Positions 9,309 through 19,496 of a stretch of 64,000 nt of DNA are shown in pieces (positions within the stretch are counted from its first letter, which is position 1; each line of letters begins with the position of its first letter). The DNA comes from Saccharomonospora piscinae. Its GTDB lineage: Bacteria > Actinomycetota > Actinomycetes > Mycobacteriales > Pseudonocardiaceae. Location of the stretch: the NCBI RefSeq assembly GCF_005862235.1, contig NZ_VCEK01000006.1:124001-188000 (forward strand), read 5' to 3'. The notes under the pieces are model-generated. The model saw only the letters and a list, made by a program, of their open reading frames with translations. It was not told the origin of the DNA and made no database searches. The position numbers and the translations under genes were made by a program.

Positions 9309-9312
<4 letters not shown>
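8101..9312 (-). CDS. M20-family amidohydrolase, probable N-formylglutamate deformylase of the hut operon
   Basis: 403-residue M20/hydantoinase-carbamoylase family zinc enzyme of the type usually named allantoate amidohydrolase or N-carbamoyl-L-amino-acid hydrolase. Visible markers are the metal motif [51 protein letters not shown] and a late [12 protein letters not shown]. It sits inside the hut operon between hutU and hutF. HutF yields N-formylglutamate, and no HutG deformylase gene is seen, so the likely job is hydrolysis of N-formylglutamate to glutamate and formate (inference from context). GTG 9312 overlaps the hutU stop by 4 bp. Confidence 0.85.
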
Positions 9313-10966
<1,654 letters not shown>

Positions 10967-10970
<4 letters not shown>

Positions 10971-12505
10971 GTCTGCTCCCCCCAGGCCCGTTCGGCGGCC
11001 CGCAGCGCGGTGCCGTGGCGGACCAGATCGGTGGCGGCGGCGATGTCCGGCGCCAGGTGGCGGTCGGGACCCGGCCCCGGCACGTGGGAGCGCAGCGCGG
11101 TGAGCGCGGCGGCGGTGGCGGGCGCGGGCGTCAGCGGGGCGCGCAGGTCGAGGGCCCGCGCGGCGGTGAGGAGTTCGACGCCCAGCACGGTGGCGAGCCC
11201 GTCGACGGCTCGGCGCAGCTTGCGGGCGGCGGACCAGCCCATCGACACGTGGTCCTCCTGCATGGCGCTGGTGGGGATCGAGTCGACGGAGGCGGGCACG
11301 GCGAGGCGCTTGAGCTCGGCCACGATCGACGCCTGGGTGTAGTGGGCGATCATCTGCCCCGAGTCGACGCCCGGGTCGTCGGCGAGGAACGGCGGCAGGC
11401 CCTGCGAGCGCGCGACGTCGAGCTGACGGTCGGTGCGGCGCTCGGCCATGCTCGCCACGTCGGCGACGGCCACGGCGAGGAAGTCGAGCACGTAGGCCAG
11501 CGGGGCACCGTGGAAGTTGCCGTTGGACTCGACCCGGCCGTCGGCCAGGACCACCGGGTTGTCCACCACGGCCGCGAGTTCGCGGTCGGCCACCGTCTCG
11601 GCGTGCGCCATCGTGTCGCGCGCGGCGCCGTGGACCTGCGGTGCGCACCGCAGCGAGTACGCGTCCTGCACGCGGGTGCAGTCCGGGCCACGGTGACTCG
11701 CCACGATCTCGGACGCGGCGAGGAACCGGGTCATCCGCTCGGCGGAGACCGCCTGTCCCGGATGGGGCCGCAGCGCCTGGAGGTCGGCGGCGAACGCGCG
11801 GTCGGTGCCGAGCAGGCCCTCGACACTCATGGCGGCCGTGAGATCCGCCGTGTCGAGCAGCAGGCGCAGGTCGGCCAGGGCGAGCACCAGCATGCCGAGC
11901 ATGCCGTCGGTGCCGTTGATGAGCGCCAGCCCCTCCTTCTCACCGAGTCCGACCGGGGTGAGCCCCGCGTCGGCGAGGGCGTCGGCGGCGGGCCGGAGGA
12001 CACCGCCGGCGTCGCGGACCTCGCCCTCGCCGACGAGGGCCAGCGCGACAGCCGACAGCGGCGCGAGGTCGCCGGAACACCCGAGTGAGCCGTACTCGTG
12101 CACCACGGGCACGATCCCGGCGTTGAGCAGCCCGGCCATCGCCCGCACCGTCTCGGGCCGCACGCCGGTGTGGCCGGTGGTGAGCGTGCGCAGCCGCAGC
12201 AACGCGAGCGCGCGCACGACCTCCCGCTCCACCTCGGGGCCCGCTCCGGCCGCGTGCGAGCGCACCAGCGACCGCTGGAGCTGCGCGCGCCGTTCGGCGG
12301 GGATGTACTTCACGGCCAGCGCACCGAAGCCGGTGGACACGCCGTAGGTCGGGCGGGGTGAGGACGCCAGCGCGGCCACGTGGGCGCGCGCCTCCGTCAC
12401 CGCCTTCATGGCCTCGGGCGTCACCTCTACGGGCGCGCCGTCGCGGGCCACGGCGACGACCTGCTCGCGCGTCGGCGGGGTGAGACCGAGGGGTACTGCT
12501 CGCAT
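10967..12505 (-). CDS. hutH: Histidine ammonia-lyase
   Basis: First step of histidine degradation: removal of ammonia to give trans-urocanate, using the self-made MIO electrophile. 512 residues from ATG 12505. [10 protein letters not shown] (about 54-63) carries the catalytic tyrosine. The MIO-forming tripeptide is Cys-Ser-Gly (143-145) within [13 protein letters not shown], a variant of the common Ala-Ser-Gly. A longer in-frame extension to 12619 would run across the operator and the divergent regulator's start, so ATG 12505 is preferred. It is the first gene of the five-gene hut operon. Confidence 0.96.
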
Positions 12506-12560
12506 GTCCCCATCACACCCCGCGCGGGGTTCGCGGGCGAGACCCCGAGGAGGGAGACTG

Positions 12561-12574
12561 TCTGGGATACCAGA
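12561..12574. promoter_or_regulatory. HutR-like operator in the hut divergent promoter
   Basis: TCTGGGATACCAGA, the core of an inverted repeat GTCTGG-GATA-CCAGAC (12560-12575), lies between hutH and the divergent IclR gene. It closely matches the 14-base HutR (IclR-family) motif I recall from Corynebacterium histidine utilisation, TCTGwwATwCCAGA, differing only at the two w positions, which are G here. It is 17 bp from the regulator's start and 56 bp from hutH. Function is inferred. Confidence 0.75.
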
Positions 12575-12591
12575 CCGGGAGGAGGTGTGCG

Positions 12592-13368
12592 GTGGGGCGC
12601 AGCAGTGACGTGCCCGCACTGCGGCGCGGCCTTTCGGTACTGCGCGTGCTCGCCGCGAAGGCGGAGCCCGTCACGGCCACCGCCGTGGCCCGTGAGTTGG
12701 GACTTCCTCGCTCGACGACCTACCACCTGCTGTCGGAGCTGGTCGCCGCGGGCTTCGCGACCCACCTGCCCGAGGAACGCCGGTACGGGCTCGGCGTCGC
12801 CGCGTTCGAGGTCGGGTCGGCCTACCTGCGGCACGACCCGCTGGAACGGCTCGCCCGGCCGCTGCTGCGGCGGCTGGTATCGCGGCTGGATCTGACCGCC
12901 CACCTCGGGGTACTGCACGGCGCGGAGACGCTGTACCTGGTGCGCGAACAGCCGCGCTGGCCGCTGGGACTCGTCACCGAGATCGGCGTCCGGCTGCCGG
13001 CGCAGCTGCCCGCGTCGGGGCGCGCGATCCTCGCGCACCTGCCCGCGGCCCAGGTCCGGGCCCTGCTGCCGGGGACGTTCGTGCGCCGCACCGGCAGGGG
13101 GCCCGGCGACCTGCCCGCGCTGCGCCGCCTGCTCGCGGCCGAGCGGCGGCGCGGCTGGACGGTGGAGGACGGCTTCGTCACCGAAGGCTTCGCCTCGGTC
13201 GCCGCGCCCGTGTTCAACCCCGACGGCAGGCCCATCGCCGCGATCAGCGTGACGTTCCGCCACGCCTGCGACGGCGAGACCCCGTGCGGGCGGGACTGGC
13301 TCGAGCGGGCGGCCGAGGTCCGTGCCACGGCCGCCGCGCTCACCGCCCGCGTCGCGGGCAGGACGTGA
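12592..13368 (+). CDS. hutR: IclR-family regulator of histidine utilisation
   Basis: 258-residue IclR-type regulator. The N-terminal winged helix-turn-helix spans about residues 8-65 (ALRRGLSVLRVLAAKA, then VARELGLPRSTTYHLLSELV). The C-terminal effector domain contains LPASGRAILAHLP and ends with VSVTF-like and CGRDWLERAAEVRA segments. GTG 12592 is preceded by GGAGGTG. It is divergent from hutH and shares the palindrome at 12561, so it is the likely hut regulator, responding to histidine or urocanate (inference). The symbol rests on context and family. Confidence 0.85.
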   Translation: MGRSSDVPALRRGLSVLRVLAAKAEPVTATAVARELGLPRSTTYHLLSELVAAGFATHLPEERRYGLGVAAFEVGSAYLRHDPLERLARPLLRRLVSRLDLTAHLGVLHGAETLYLVREQPRWPLGLVTEIGVRLPAQLPASGRAILAHLPAAQVRALLPGTFVRRTGRGPGDLPALRRLLAAERRRGWTVEDGFVTEGFASVAAPVFNPDGRPIAAISVTFRHACDGETPCGRDWLERAAEVRATAAALTARVAGRT

Positions 13369-13470
13369 CCCGCGACGCCGCCGTCACCGGCGCGCGCGGG
13401 TTGCGCGCGTGCGCGCCGGGTACTCGGATCGTGACCGTTTCCCTGCCACACCACGAAGGCGGTGATGGGC

Positions 13471-14709
13471 ATGACGACCGGCACCGTCACGATCATCGGC
13501 GCGAGCCTCGCGGGAGCGAAGGCCGCCGAGGAGTTGCGCACCGAGGGGTTCTCGGGCCGGGTGATCCTGATCGGCGCCGAGCCCGATCTGCCCTACGAGC
13601 GTCCGCCGCTGTCGAAGGAGTACCTCCAGGGCGACGCCGAGCGCGCGAGCCTGGCCGTCCACGACGAAGACTGGTACGCCGACAACGACGTCGAACTGCT
13701 GCTCGGCACCGCGGCGGTCGAGATACACCGGGACACGCACGAGGTCGAACTGGCGGACGGCAGGCGGGTGCCGTACTCGGCGCTGGTGCTCACCACCGGC
13801 GCGAGCCCGCGACGACTGTCGCTGCCGGGGGCGGAACTCGCGGGAGTGCACTACCTGCGGGAGGTCGGGGACTCCGAGCGGCTGCGCGACGCCCTGCGCG
13901 CCGGGGGCAGGGTCGCGGTGATCGGCGCAGGATGGATCGGGCTGGAGGTGGCCGCGGCGGCCCGCCGCTACGGCTGTGAGGTCACGGTGCTGGAGGCGCA
14001 GGACGTGCCGCTGGCCTCGGCGCTGGGCTCCGAGCTGGGCGCCTATTTCGGGGACCTGCATCGCAGGCACGGCGTGGAGGTCCGCACCGGACACCGCCCC
14101 ACCGCACTGGTGGGTTCCGACGGCCGGGTGATCGGCGTGAGTACCGACGCCGGTGACGACATCGCCGCCGACACCGTGGTGGTGGGCATCGGGGTGCGGC
14201 CCAACACCTCGCTGGCGCGGGGCTGCGGGCTGGCCGTGTCCGACGGGGTGGTGGTGGACGAGTACCTGCGCACGAGCGATCCGCGCATCCACGCGGCCGG
14301 TGACGTCGCCAGCGCCTACCGGCCCTGGTACGGCGGGCACGTGCGCGTCGAGCACTGGGCCGCGGCGCTGGGGATGGGGCCCTCGGCGGCCCGTGCGGTG
14401 CTGGAGCGCGGCGAGCCGTACGACGACCTGCCGTTCTTCTTCACCGACCAGTACGACGTCGGCATGGAGTTCGCCGGGTTCGTGGACCCGCGCCGGGCTC
14501 ACCGCGTGGTGCTGCGCGGCGACGTGGACGCCGACTCCTTCCACGCGTTCTGGCTGGCCGACGGCCGGGTGGTGGCCGGGTTGCACGTCAACCGCTGGGA
14601 CGACGGCATCGAGCCCGTCCAGCGGATGATCCGTGGCCACGCCGAGGTGGACGCGGCACTGCTGGCCGACACCACGGCGCCGCTGGGCGAGGTGGCGGCC
14701 TCCGTGTGA
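13471..14709 (+). CDS. FAD/NAD(P)-dependent ferredoxin-type reductase
   Basis: 412-residue flavoprotein of the ferredoxin/rubredoxin reductase family that passes electrons from NAD(P)H to a ferredoxin, commonly for P450s or dioxygenases. The N-terminal FAD site is IIGASLAGAKAAEELR, followed by YERPPLSKEYL. The NAD site is VIGAGWIGLEVAAAARRYG (about residues 150-170) and the second FAD contact is IHAAGDVA. The C-terminal reductase domain is complete. ATG 13471 is chosen because AAGGCGG lies 9 bases upstream; GTG 13462 and ATG 13465 are closer alternatives. No ferredoxin or oxygenase gene is adjacent, so the partner is unknown. Confidence 0.88.
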   Translation: MTTGTVTIIGASLAGAKAAEELRTEGFSGRVILIGAEPDLPYERPPLSKEYLQGDAERASLAVHDEDWYADNDVELLLGTAAVEIHRDTHEVELADGRRVPYSALVLTTGASPRRLSLPGAELAGVHYLREVGDSERLRDALRAGGRVAVIGAGWIGLEVAAAARRYGCEVTVLEAQDVPLASALGSELGAYFGDLHRRHGVEVRTGHRPTALVGSDGRVIGVSTDAGDDIAADTVVVGIGVRPNTSLARGCGLAVSDGVVVDEYLRTSDPRIHAAGDVASAYRPWYGGHVRVEHWAAALGMGPSAARAVLERGEPYDDLPFFFTDQYDVGMEFAGFVDPRRAHRVVLRGDVDADSFHAFWLADGRVVAGLHVNRWDDGIEPVQRMIRGHAEVDAALLADTTAPLGEVAASV

Positions 14710-14724
14710 CGAGCGCTCGGTGCC

Positions 14725-15096
14725 TCACACCAGAGCGAGCACGACGATCGCCACCACCGACAGCACGACCAGAGCCGCGCCCCAGGACAGCAGTCCTCCA
14801 CCGTCGCGCGGGGCGCGCGGGGCCCCGGTGTCCATCCACCCCTGGGGCTGTGGCCCACCGGGCAGGTGTTCGGGACCGGGCACGAACTCGTGACGCTCCG
14901 GGACGTAGAGCCTCGGCCGGTCGCCGGTGTCGCCGGTGTCGGCGGTGTCGGCAAGTCCGGTCACCGGCGGAGGCTCGGGGGGCGGCGGCACGGCCGAGCG
15001 CTGCCTGCGCAGGCCGACCGCCGTCAGCACGATCCCCACCACTCCGACGAGCGCGGAGACCAGGGAGGCCCAGTGATCGGCGATCTCCAGCGACAT
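14725..15096 (-). CDS. Small proline-rich membrane protein
   Basis: 123 residues from ATG 15096 with GGGAG upstream. A first helix (around WASLVSALVGVVGIVLTAVGL) is followed by a proline-rich linker, a Thr-Asp-Gly run and a second helix at the extreme C-terminus (WGAALVVLSVVAIVVLALV). No recognisable domain. It is convergent with the ferredoxin reductase gene and divergent from the TetR gene that follows. Function unknown. Confidence 0.6.
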   Translation of the reverse strand: MSLEIADHWASLVSALVGVVGIVLTAVGLRRQRSAVPPPPEPPPVTGLADTADTGDTGDRPRLYVPERHEFVPGPEHLPGGPQPQGWMDTGAPRAPRDGGGLLSWGAALVVLSVVAIVVLALV

Positions 15097-15188
15097 GGGC
15101 AGGCTCCCGGGGCTGCGGTCGTCGGTGTTCGCCGCACAGCGTAGCGGTCGGATGTGACCACCGTCATCGTTCTCCACTCTCACCCGGT

Positions 15189-15204
15189 TGTACCATTCGG
15201 TACA
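15189..15204. promoter_or_regulatory. TetR-type operator, copy 1
   Basis: TGTACC-ATTC-GGTACA, a perfect 6-4-6 inverted repeat ending at the first base of the TetR start codon. The same arms and spacing recur at 18376-18391 in another promoter. Autorepression by the adjacent TetR protein is the natural reading. Confidence 0.75.
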
Positions 15205-15782
15205 TGACCGACCCGGCCACCACGGGACGCGACCGGCTCCTGAGCCGGGCGATCGAACACTTCGCCGACCACGGCGTGACCGACCACAGCGTGCGCGGCC
15301 TCGCGAGCGCGATCGGCACGAGCCACCGGATGCTGATCTACCACTTCGGCTCCCGCGAGGGACTGCTCGCCGAGGTCGTCACCGTCATGGAGCAGCGGGA
15401 GCGGGACACGCTCGCCGAGCTGGAGGCGCAGGACCTTCCGCTCCGCGACGCCGTGTCCCGCTTCTGGACGGTGGTCAGCGACGCCGCCCAGCGGTACGGC
15501 CCGCTGTTCTTCGAGCTGTCGTCGCACGCGATGCAGGGACAGCCCCACGCGAGAACGCTGCGCGGCTCGCTGATCGCACCATGGCTCGACACGCTGACCC
15601 GCATCCTGCGGCGGGCGGGACACTCTCCGGACTCGGCGCGCCGGCACGCCCGGCTCGGGCTGGCCGTCGCGCGCGGCCTGCTCTTCGATCTCCTGCTCTC
15701 CGGCGACACCGCCGAGGTGGACGACGCCCTGCACCAGTTCGCCGACCTGGTACTGGCGCCGTCCGCCGAGAGCACCGCATGA
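15204..15782 (+). CDS. TetR-family regulator
   Basis: 192-residue repressor-type protein. The helix-turn-helix is in the first 55 residues (HSVRGLASAIGTSHRMLIYHFGSREGLL). ATG 15204 lies immediately behind the palindrome at 15189-15204, so the transcript is short-leadered or leaderless. Downstream and co-oriented are an FAD monooxygenase (52 bp gap) and an enoyl-CoA hydratase. The shared palindrome also links it to the SRPBCC/SMP-30 pair at 17.9-19.3 kb, giving a small predicted regulon. The effector is unknown. Confidence 0.88.
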   Translation: MTDPATTGRDRLLSRAIEHFADHGVTDHSVRGLASAIGTSHRMLIYHFGSREGLLAEVVTVMEQRERDTLAELEAQDLPLRDAVSRFWTVVSDAAQRYGPLFFELSSHAMQGQPHARTLRGSLIAPWLDTLTRILRRAGHSPDSARRHARLGLAVARGLLFDLLLSGDTAEVDDALHQFADLVLAPSAESTA

Positions 15783-15834
15783 GTCCAACGACGATGTTTC
15801 CCATGTTGCCCACCCCCCACAGTGGAGGCCGCCG

Positions 15835-17253
15835 ATGACCGACGTGATCGTCGTGGGTTCCGGCCCGACCGGACTGCTTCTCGCGGGTGATCTCGCGGAA
15901 GCGGGCGCCGACGTCACCGTGCTGGAACGCCGCACCCAGGAGTCCAACCTCACCCGCGCGTTCGTCGTCCACTCCCGCAGCCTGGAGCAGTTCGACGCGC
16001 GAGGACTCGCCGAGCCGTTGCTCGCCACCGGAAACCGGGTGGACCGGTTCCGCCTTTTCGGCAACGTCTCCGTCGACCTGTCGAGCCTGCCCAGCCGGTT
16101 TCCCTACATGGTCGTCACACCGCAGTACGAGGTGGAGCGCGTGCTGGAGAAGCGCGCGTCGGACCTCGGTGTCACGGTGCGGCGTGGCGCCCAGGTGCGC
16201 AGCGTGCGCTCGCATCCCGACCGGGTGGAGGTCGGTGCCGTCGACCCCGCCGGGGAGCCCCACATCGAGCGGGCCACCTACGTCGTCGGCACCGACGGCC
16301 ACCACAGCACGGTGCGCGAGCAACTCGGCGTCCCGTTTCCCGGTAGGGCCGTCGTGCGGTCGCTCATGCTCGCCGACGTCCGGATGACCGACCCGCCCGC
16401 CGACCAGCTCACCGTGGACGGCGGGCAGCACGGGTTCTGCTTCGTCGTGCCCTACGGCGACGGCTGGTACCGCGTCATCGCGCGAGATGCCCGCAACGAA
16501 CTGCCGGACGACGCGCCCGTGCGCCTCGACGAGATCGCCACGGTCGCGCGCCACGTGTTCGGCACCGACTTCGGCATGCACGGCCCACGGTGGATGTCGC
16601 GGTTTCACAGCGAGGAGCGGCAGGCCGAGCACTACCGGCTCGGGCGGGTGTTCCTCGCGGGCGACGCCGCTCACGTGCATTCCCCCGCGGGCGGCATGGG
16701 GATGAACACCGGACTGCAGGACGCGGCGAACCTCGGCTGGAAGCTGGCCGCCGCGCTGCGCGGCAGGGGCGGCGAGGAACTGCTCGACACCTACGAACGC
16801 GAGCGGCACGCGGTGGGCCGCATGGTGCTGCGCATGAGCGGCGGGATGCTGCGCGCGGCCATGCTGCGCTCCCCCGTCGCCCGCTCGGTGCGCGAGTTCG
16901 CGGCACCGAAGTTGCTCGCGCTGCCGAAGGTGGGACGCCAGCTGCCGTTGCGGCAGAGCGGGATCGGGATCTCCTACGGCAGGCCGAACGGGGCCCACAA
17001 ACTCGTCGGAACACGGGCGGGCGACGTCGTCGCCGACGACGGCACCCGGCTCTACGAGGCGCTGCGCGGTGGCCGGTTCGTTCTCGTCGCCGACCCGTCG
17101 TTTCCCGTGCCCGACGGTCTCCCGCAACTCCCGGTCTCCGGTGCGGACACCGCGACACTCGTCCGCCCCGATGGCCACGTCGCCTGGGCCGGGCCCGATC
17201 CCGGCACGCTCGGTGACGCGCTGCGCCGATGGGGAGCCGCTGAGACGACCTGA
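15835..17253 (+). CDS. FAD-dependent aromatic monooxygenase
   Basis: 472-residue class A flavoprotein hydroxylase. The Rossmann site VVGSGPTGLLLAGDLAEAG is at the N-terminus, the GD motif appears as RVFLAGDAAHVHSPAGGMGMNTG (about 275-297), and a thioredoxin-like C-terminal domain is suggested by FVLVADPSFPVP. These are the features of the phenol hydroxylase/polyketide oxygenase type rather than the short PHBH type. It lies between a TetR gene and an enoyl-CoA hydratase, so it likely acts in degradation of an aromatic or xenobiotic substrate; the substrate is not deducible. Confidence 0.88.
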   Translation: MTDVIVVGSGPTGLLLAGDLAEAGADVTVLERRTQESNLTRAFVVHSRSLEQFDARGLAEPLLATGNRVDRFRLFGNVSVDLSSLPSRFPYMVVTPQYEVERVLEKRASDLGVTVRRGAQVRSVRSHPDRVEVGAVDPAGEPHIERATYVVGTDGHHSTVREQLGVPFPGRAVVRSLMLADVRMTDPPADQLTVDGGQHGFCFVVPYGDGWYRVIARDARNELPDDAPVRLDEIATVARHVFGTDFGMHGPRWMSRFHSEERQAEHYRLGRVFLAGDAAHVHSPAGGMGMNTGLQDAANLGWKLAAALRGRGGEELLDTYERERHAVGRMVLRMSGGMLRAAMLRSPVARSVREFAAPKLLALPKVGRQLPLRQSGIGISYGRPNGAHKLVGTRAGDVVADDGTRLYEALRGGRFVLVADPSFPVPDGLPQLPVSGADTATLVRPDGHVAWAGPDPGTLGDALRRWGAAETT

Positions 17254-17282
17254 CCCTCTCCCCAGCTTCCCGAAGGACCACC

Positions 17283-17945
17283 ATGCCCATCCTGACCCAG
17301 CACGCCGACGTCGCCGTTCTCGATCTCGGAGCAGGCGAGAACCGCTTCCACCTCGGCTGGATCGCCGAGACCGAGGCGGCCCTCGACAAGGTCGCCACGG
17401 CCGAGGGCCCGCGTGCGCTGGTGACCGTCGCCGACGGGAAGTTCTTCTCGAACGGGCTGGACCTGGAGTGGGCGTCAGCCCACCCCGACCGGTTCTCGGA
17501 CTACCTGGCCTCGGTGGAGCGGCTGCTCGCCAGGGTCCTGACGCTGCCGCTGGTCACCACCGCGGTCGTGCAGGGCCACGCATTCGCCGCGGGCGCGATG
17601 TTCACGCTGGCGCACGACTTCCGCATCATGCGCGCCGACCGGGGGTTCTGGTGCCTGCCGGAGGCCGACCTCGGCCTGCCGTTCTCACCGGGCATGTCCG
17701 CGCTGATCCAGGCGCGCCTCACACCGCAGACCGCGCACGCGGCCATGACGACCGGCCGCCGCTACGGCGGCGAGGACGCGCTCGCGGCGGGGATCGTCGA
17801 CCGGGTGGCCGGTGAGGCGGAACTGCGCGAGACCGCGCTCGCACTCGCCGCGTCCCAGGCGGGCAGGGCGAGCGCCGCGCTCGCGACCATCAAGGAGACG
17901 CTCTACGCCCCCGTGCTCAGGGCCCTGCGTCACGAGGGCGGGTGA
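17283..17945 (+). CDS. Enoyl-CoA hydratase/isomerase family protein
   Basis: 220-residue crotonase-fold protein, shorter than the usual 255-265. ALVTVADGKFFSNGLDL contains the first oxyanion segment, and VQGHAFAAGAMFTLAHDFRIM the second. The segment WCLPEADLGLPF carries the usual glutamate. Family members of this length are often delta3,delta2-enoyl-CoA isomerases. It follows the FAD monooxygenase by 29 bp with a good ribosome site (GAAGGACC) and its 3' end overlaps the convergent SRPBCC gene by 16 bp. Confidence 0.85.
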   Translation: MPILTQHADVAVLDLGAGENRFHLGWIAETEAALDKVATAEGPRALVTVADGKFFSNGLDLEWASAHPDRFSDYLASVERLLARVLTLPLVTTAVVQGHAFAAGAMFTLAHDFRIMRADRGFWCLPEADLGLPFSPGMSALIQARLTPQTAHAAMTTGRRYGGEDALAAGIVDRVAGEAELRETALALAASQAGRASAALATIKETLYAPVLRALRHEGG

Positions 17946-18370
17946 GCGCCGGGCTCAGGCCGCGCCGCGCGCTCCACCAGCGCGCCCGCCTCCGTGTCGA
18001 GGTACTGCCGGGTGAGCCGCCCGACAAGGGCGCGGGCGAGCCGGGCCAGCGGGCCGCTCCAGGTGATGCCGAGCACCACCTCGCTGCGCCCGTCGGCCAG
18101 CGGGATGATCTCGTGGGTACCGGTGGTGGTGCTGCCGCCCCACGAGGACGTCCAGGTGAAGCCGTGGCCCGGATTCCACTCGGTGACGGTCCAGCGCGCC
18201 CGGCCCAGCCTCGGCTGCACGACGACACAGCGGGTGCCCACGCCGTGCGGCCCACCGGGGACGTCGGGCACCAGCTGGTCCACTGTGGGCAGCCATTCCG
18301 GCCAAGACTCCAGATCCGACAACACGTCCCAGAGGCGCTGGGCGGGAAGATCGGTGACAGTCCGCGACAT
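17930..18370 (-). CDS. SRPBCC-fold (polyketide cyclase/START-like) protein
   Basis: 146-residue small lipid- or aromatic-binding fold protein (polyketide_cyc2 type). The start SRTVTDLPAQRLWDVLSDLESWPEWLP and the later strand WTVTEWNPGHGFTW are typical. ATG 18370 is chosen; ATG 18376 would sit on the operator. The gene is divergent from the SMP-30 gene across the second TetR palindrome. It could bind the same hydrophobic substrate as the neighbouring oxidative enzymes (inference). Confidence 0.8.
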   Translation of the reverse strand: MSRTVTDLPAQRLWDVLSDLESWPEWLPTVDQLVPDVPGGPHGVGTRCVVVQPRLGRARWTVTEWNPGHGFTWTSSWGGSTTTGTHEIIPLADGRSEVVLGITWSGPLARLARALVGRLTRQYLDTEAGALVERAARPEPGAHPPS

Positions 18371-18375
18371 CAGCA

Positions 18376-18391
18376 TGTACCAGATGGTACA
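18376..18391. promoter_or_regulatory. TetR-type operator, copy 2
   Basis: TGTACC-AGAT-GGTACA, with arms identical to those of the site at 15189-15204. It sits in the divergent promoter between the SRPBCC gene and the SMP-30 gene, 14 bp before the latter's start codon and overlapping its AGGAGGG ribosome site. Confidence 0.75.
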
Positions 18392-18404
18392 GGAGGGAAA
18401 GGTC

Positions 18405-19310
18405 ATGAGGACGACGGCGAGCGACCGCATTCCGGCGGAGTTCGAGGTCCACGACGAACGCTTCCGTGGCACGGGCGGCGACAGAGTCGTCGAACGGATC
18501 TTCGACGGCGGCCGGTGGGTGGAGGGCCCCGCGTACTCGCCCGCGTGGCGCTGCCTGGTGTTCAGCGACATCCCCAACGACCGCGTGTTGCGATGGGACG
18601 AGACCACCGGCGCCGTCGGCGTGTGGCAGCAGCCCGCAGGCCACGTCAACGGACACACGATCGACCGCGCCGGCAGGCTCGTCCGTTGTGAACAGGGCCA
18701 CCGCAGGCTCACCCGGGTCGAACCCGACGGCCGCCTGACCGTGCTCGCCGAACGCTGGCGAGGGCTCCGGTTCAACAGTCCCAACGACGTCGTGGAGCAC
18801 TCCGACGGTTCGCTGTGGTTCACCGACCCCAGTTACGGCATCGACAGCGACTACGAGGGCCACCGCGCCGAGCCCGAGATCGACGGCTGCCACGTCTACC
18901 GCGTCGCTCCCGGCGGGAAGGTCACCCGGGTGGCCGACGACCTCGTGCGGCCCAACGGGCTCGCGTTCTCGGCCGACGAGCGGACGCTGTTCGTCGTCGA
19001 CACGCGGCGCAAGCACATCCGCCGCTTCTCCGTGGGCGACGACGGTGCGCTCGGCGGCGGCGACGTGTTCGCCGACTGCACCGCGGGGACGTTCGACGGT
19101 ATCCGGCTCGACGAGCACGGGCGACTGTGGGCGGCGGCCCACGACGGTCTGCACTGCTTCGGCGACGACGGCACCCTGCTGGGCAAGCTGACACTGCCGC
19201 AGGTCTGCTCCAACCTCACCTTCGGCGGTCCCCGGCGCACCGTGCTGTACGTGACCGCGACCACCGCCGTCTACTCGATCATGCTGAACGTCAGCGGCGC
19301 ACGGGTGTGA
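18405..19310 (+). CDS. SMP-30/gluconolactonase-family lactone hydrolase
   Basis: 301-residue six-bladed beta-propeller of the SMP-30/gluconolaconase/LRE family; such enzymes hydrolyse sugar or other lactones with a divalent metal. VEGPAYSPAW contains the metal-ligand glutamate, and FNSPNDVVEHSDGSLWFTDPSYG and RPNGLAFSADE hold the Asn/Asp ligands expected. ATG 18405 has AGGAGGG at 18391-18397. The start is 14 bp from the TetR palindrome, so it is probably in that regulon. The gene ends 17 bp before a long hairpin. Confidence 0.9.
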   Translation: MRTTASDRIPAEFEVHDERFRGTGGDRVVERIFDGGRWVEGPAYSPAWRCLVFSDIPNDRVLRWDETTGAVGVWQQPAGHVNGHTIDRAGRLVRCEQGHRRLTRVEPDGRLTVLAERWRGLRFNSPNDVVEHSDGSLWFTDPSYGIDSDYEGHRAEPEIDGCHVYRVAPGGKVTRVADDLVRPNGLAFSADERTLFVVDTRRKHIRRFSVGDDGALGGGDVFADCTAGTFDGIRLDEHGRLWAAAHDGLHCFGDDGTLLGKLTLPQVCSNLTFGGPRRTVLYVTATTAVYSIMLNVSGARV

Positions 19311-19326
19311 CGGCGGGTGTGGTGCC

Positions 19327-19373
19327 GCGAAGGCCACCCTCGCTGCGTCTCACGCAGTCAAGGTGGCCTTCGC
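19327..19373. terminator. GAAGGCCACC-type hairpin, copy 1
   Basis: Twelve-base arms GCGAAGGCCACC (19327-19338) and GGTGGCCTTCGC (19362-19373) enclose a second smaller stem, CTGCGT/ACGCAG. It follows the SMP-30 stop codon closely. Similar elements at 22512 and 42438 show it is a dispersed family placed at gene ends; termination is inferred from position. Confidence 0.7.
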
Positions 19374-19460
19374 TGCACCGCCCCGAGCGGACGATCCGGG
19401 GCGGCGCCCGGCTCGGCGGTGGGCACGGTAGCGGTCCCGTGAGCGTGGACACAGCGGCTT

Positions 19461-19484
19461 GAGCCTGACACCGATGTCAGGCTC
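19461..19484. promoter_or_regulatory. Perfect 10-4-10 palindrome before aminotransferase gene
   Basis: GAGCCTGACA (19461-19470), spacer CCGA, TGTCAGGCTC (19475-19484), ending 12 bases before the ATG at 19497. It could be an operator for an unlinked regulator or a leader hairpin. The rest of 19311-19496 shows only the hairpin at 19327. Confidence 0.55.
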
Positions 19485-19496
19485 CACACTGCGGGC

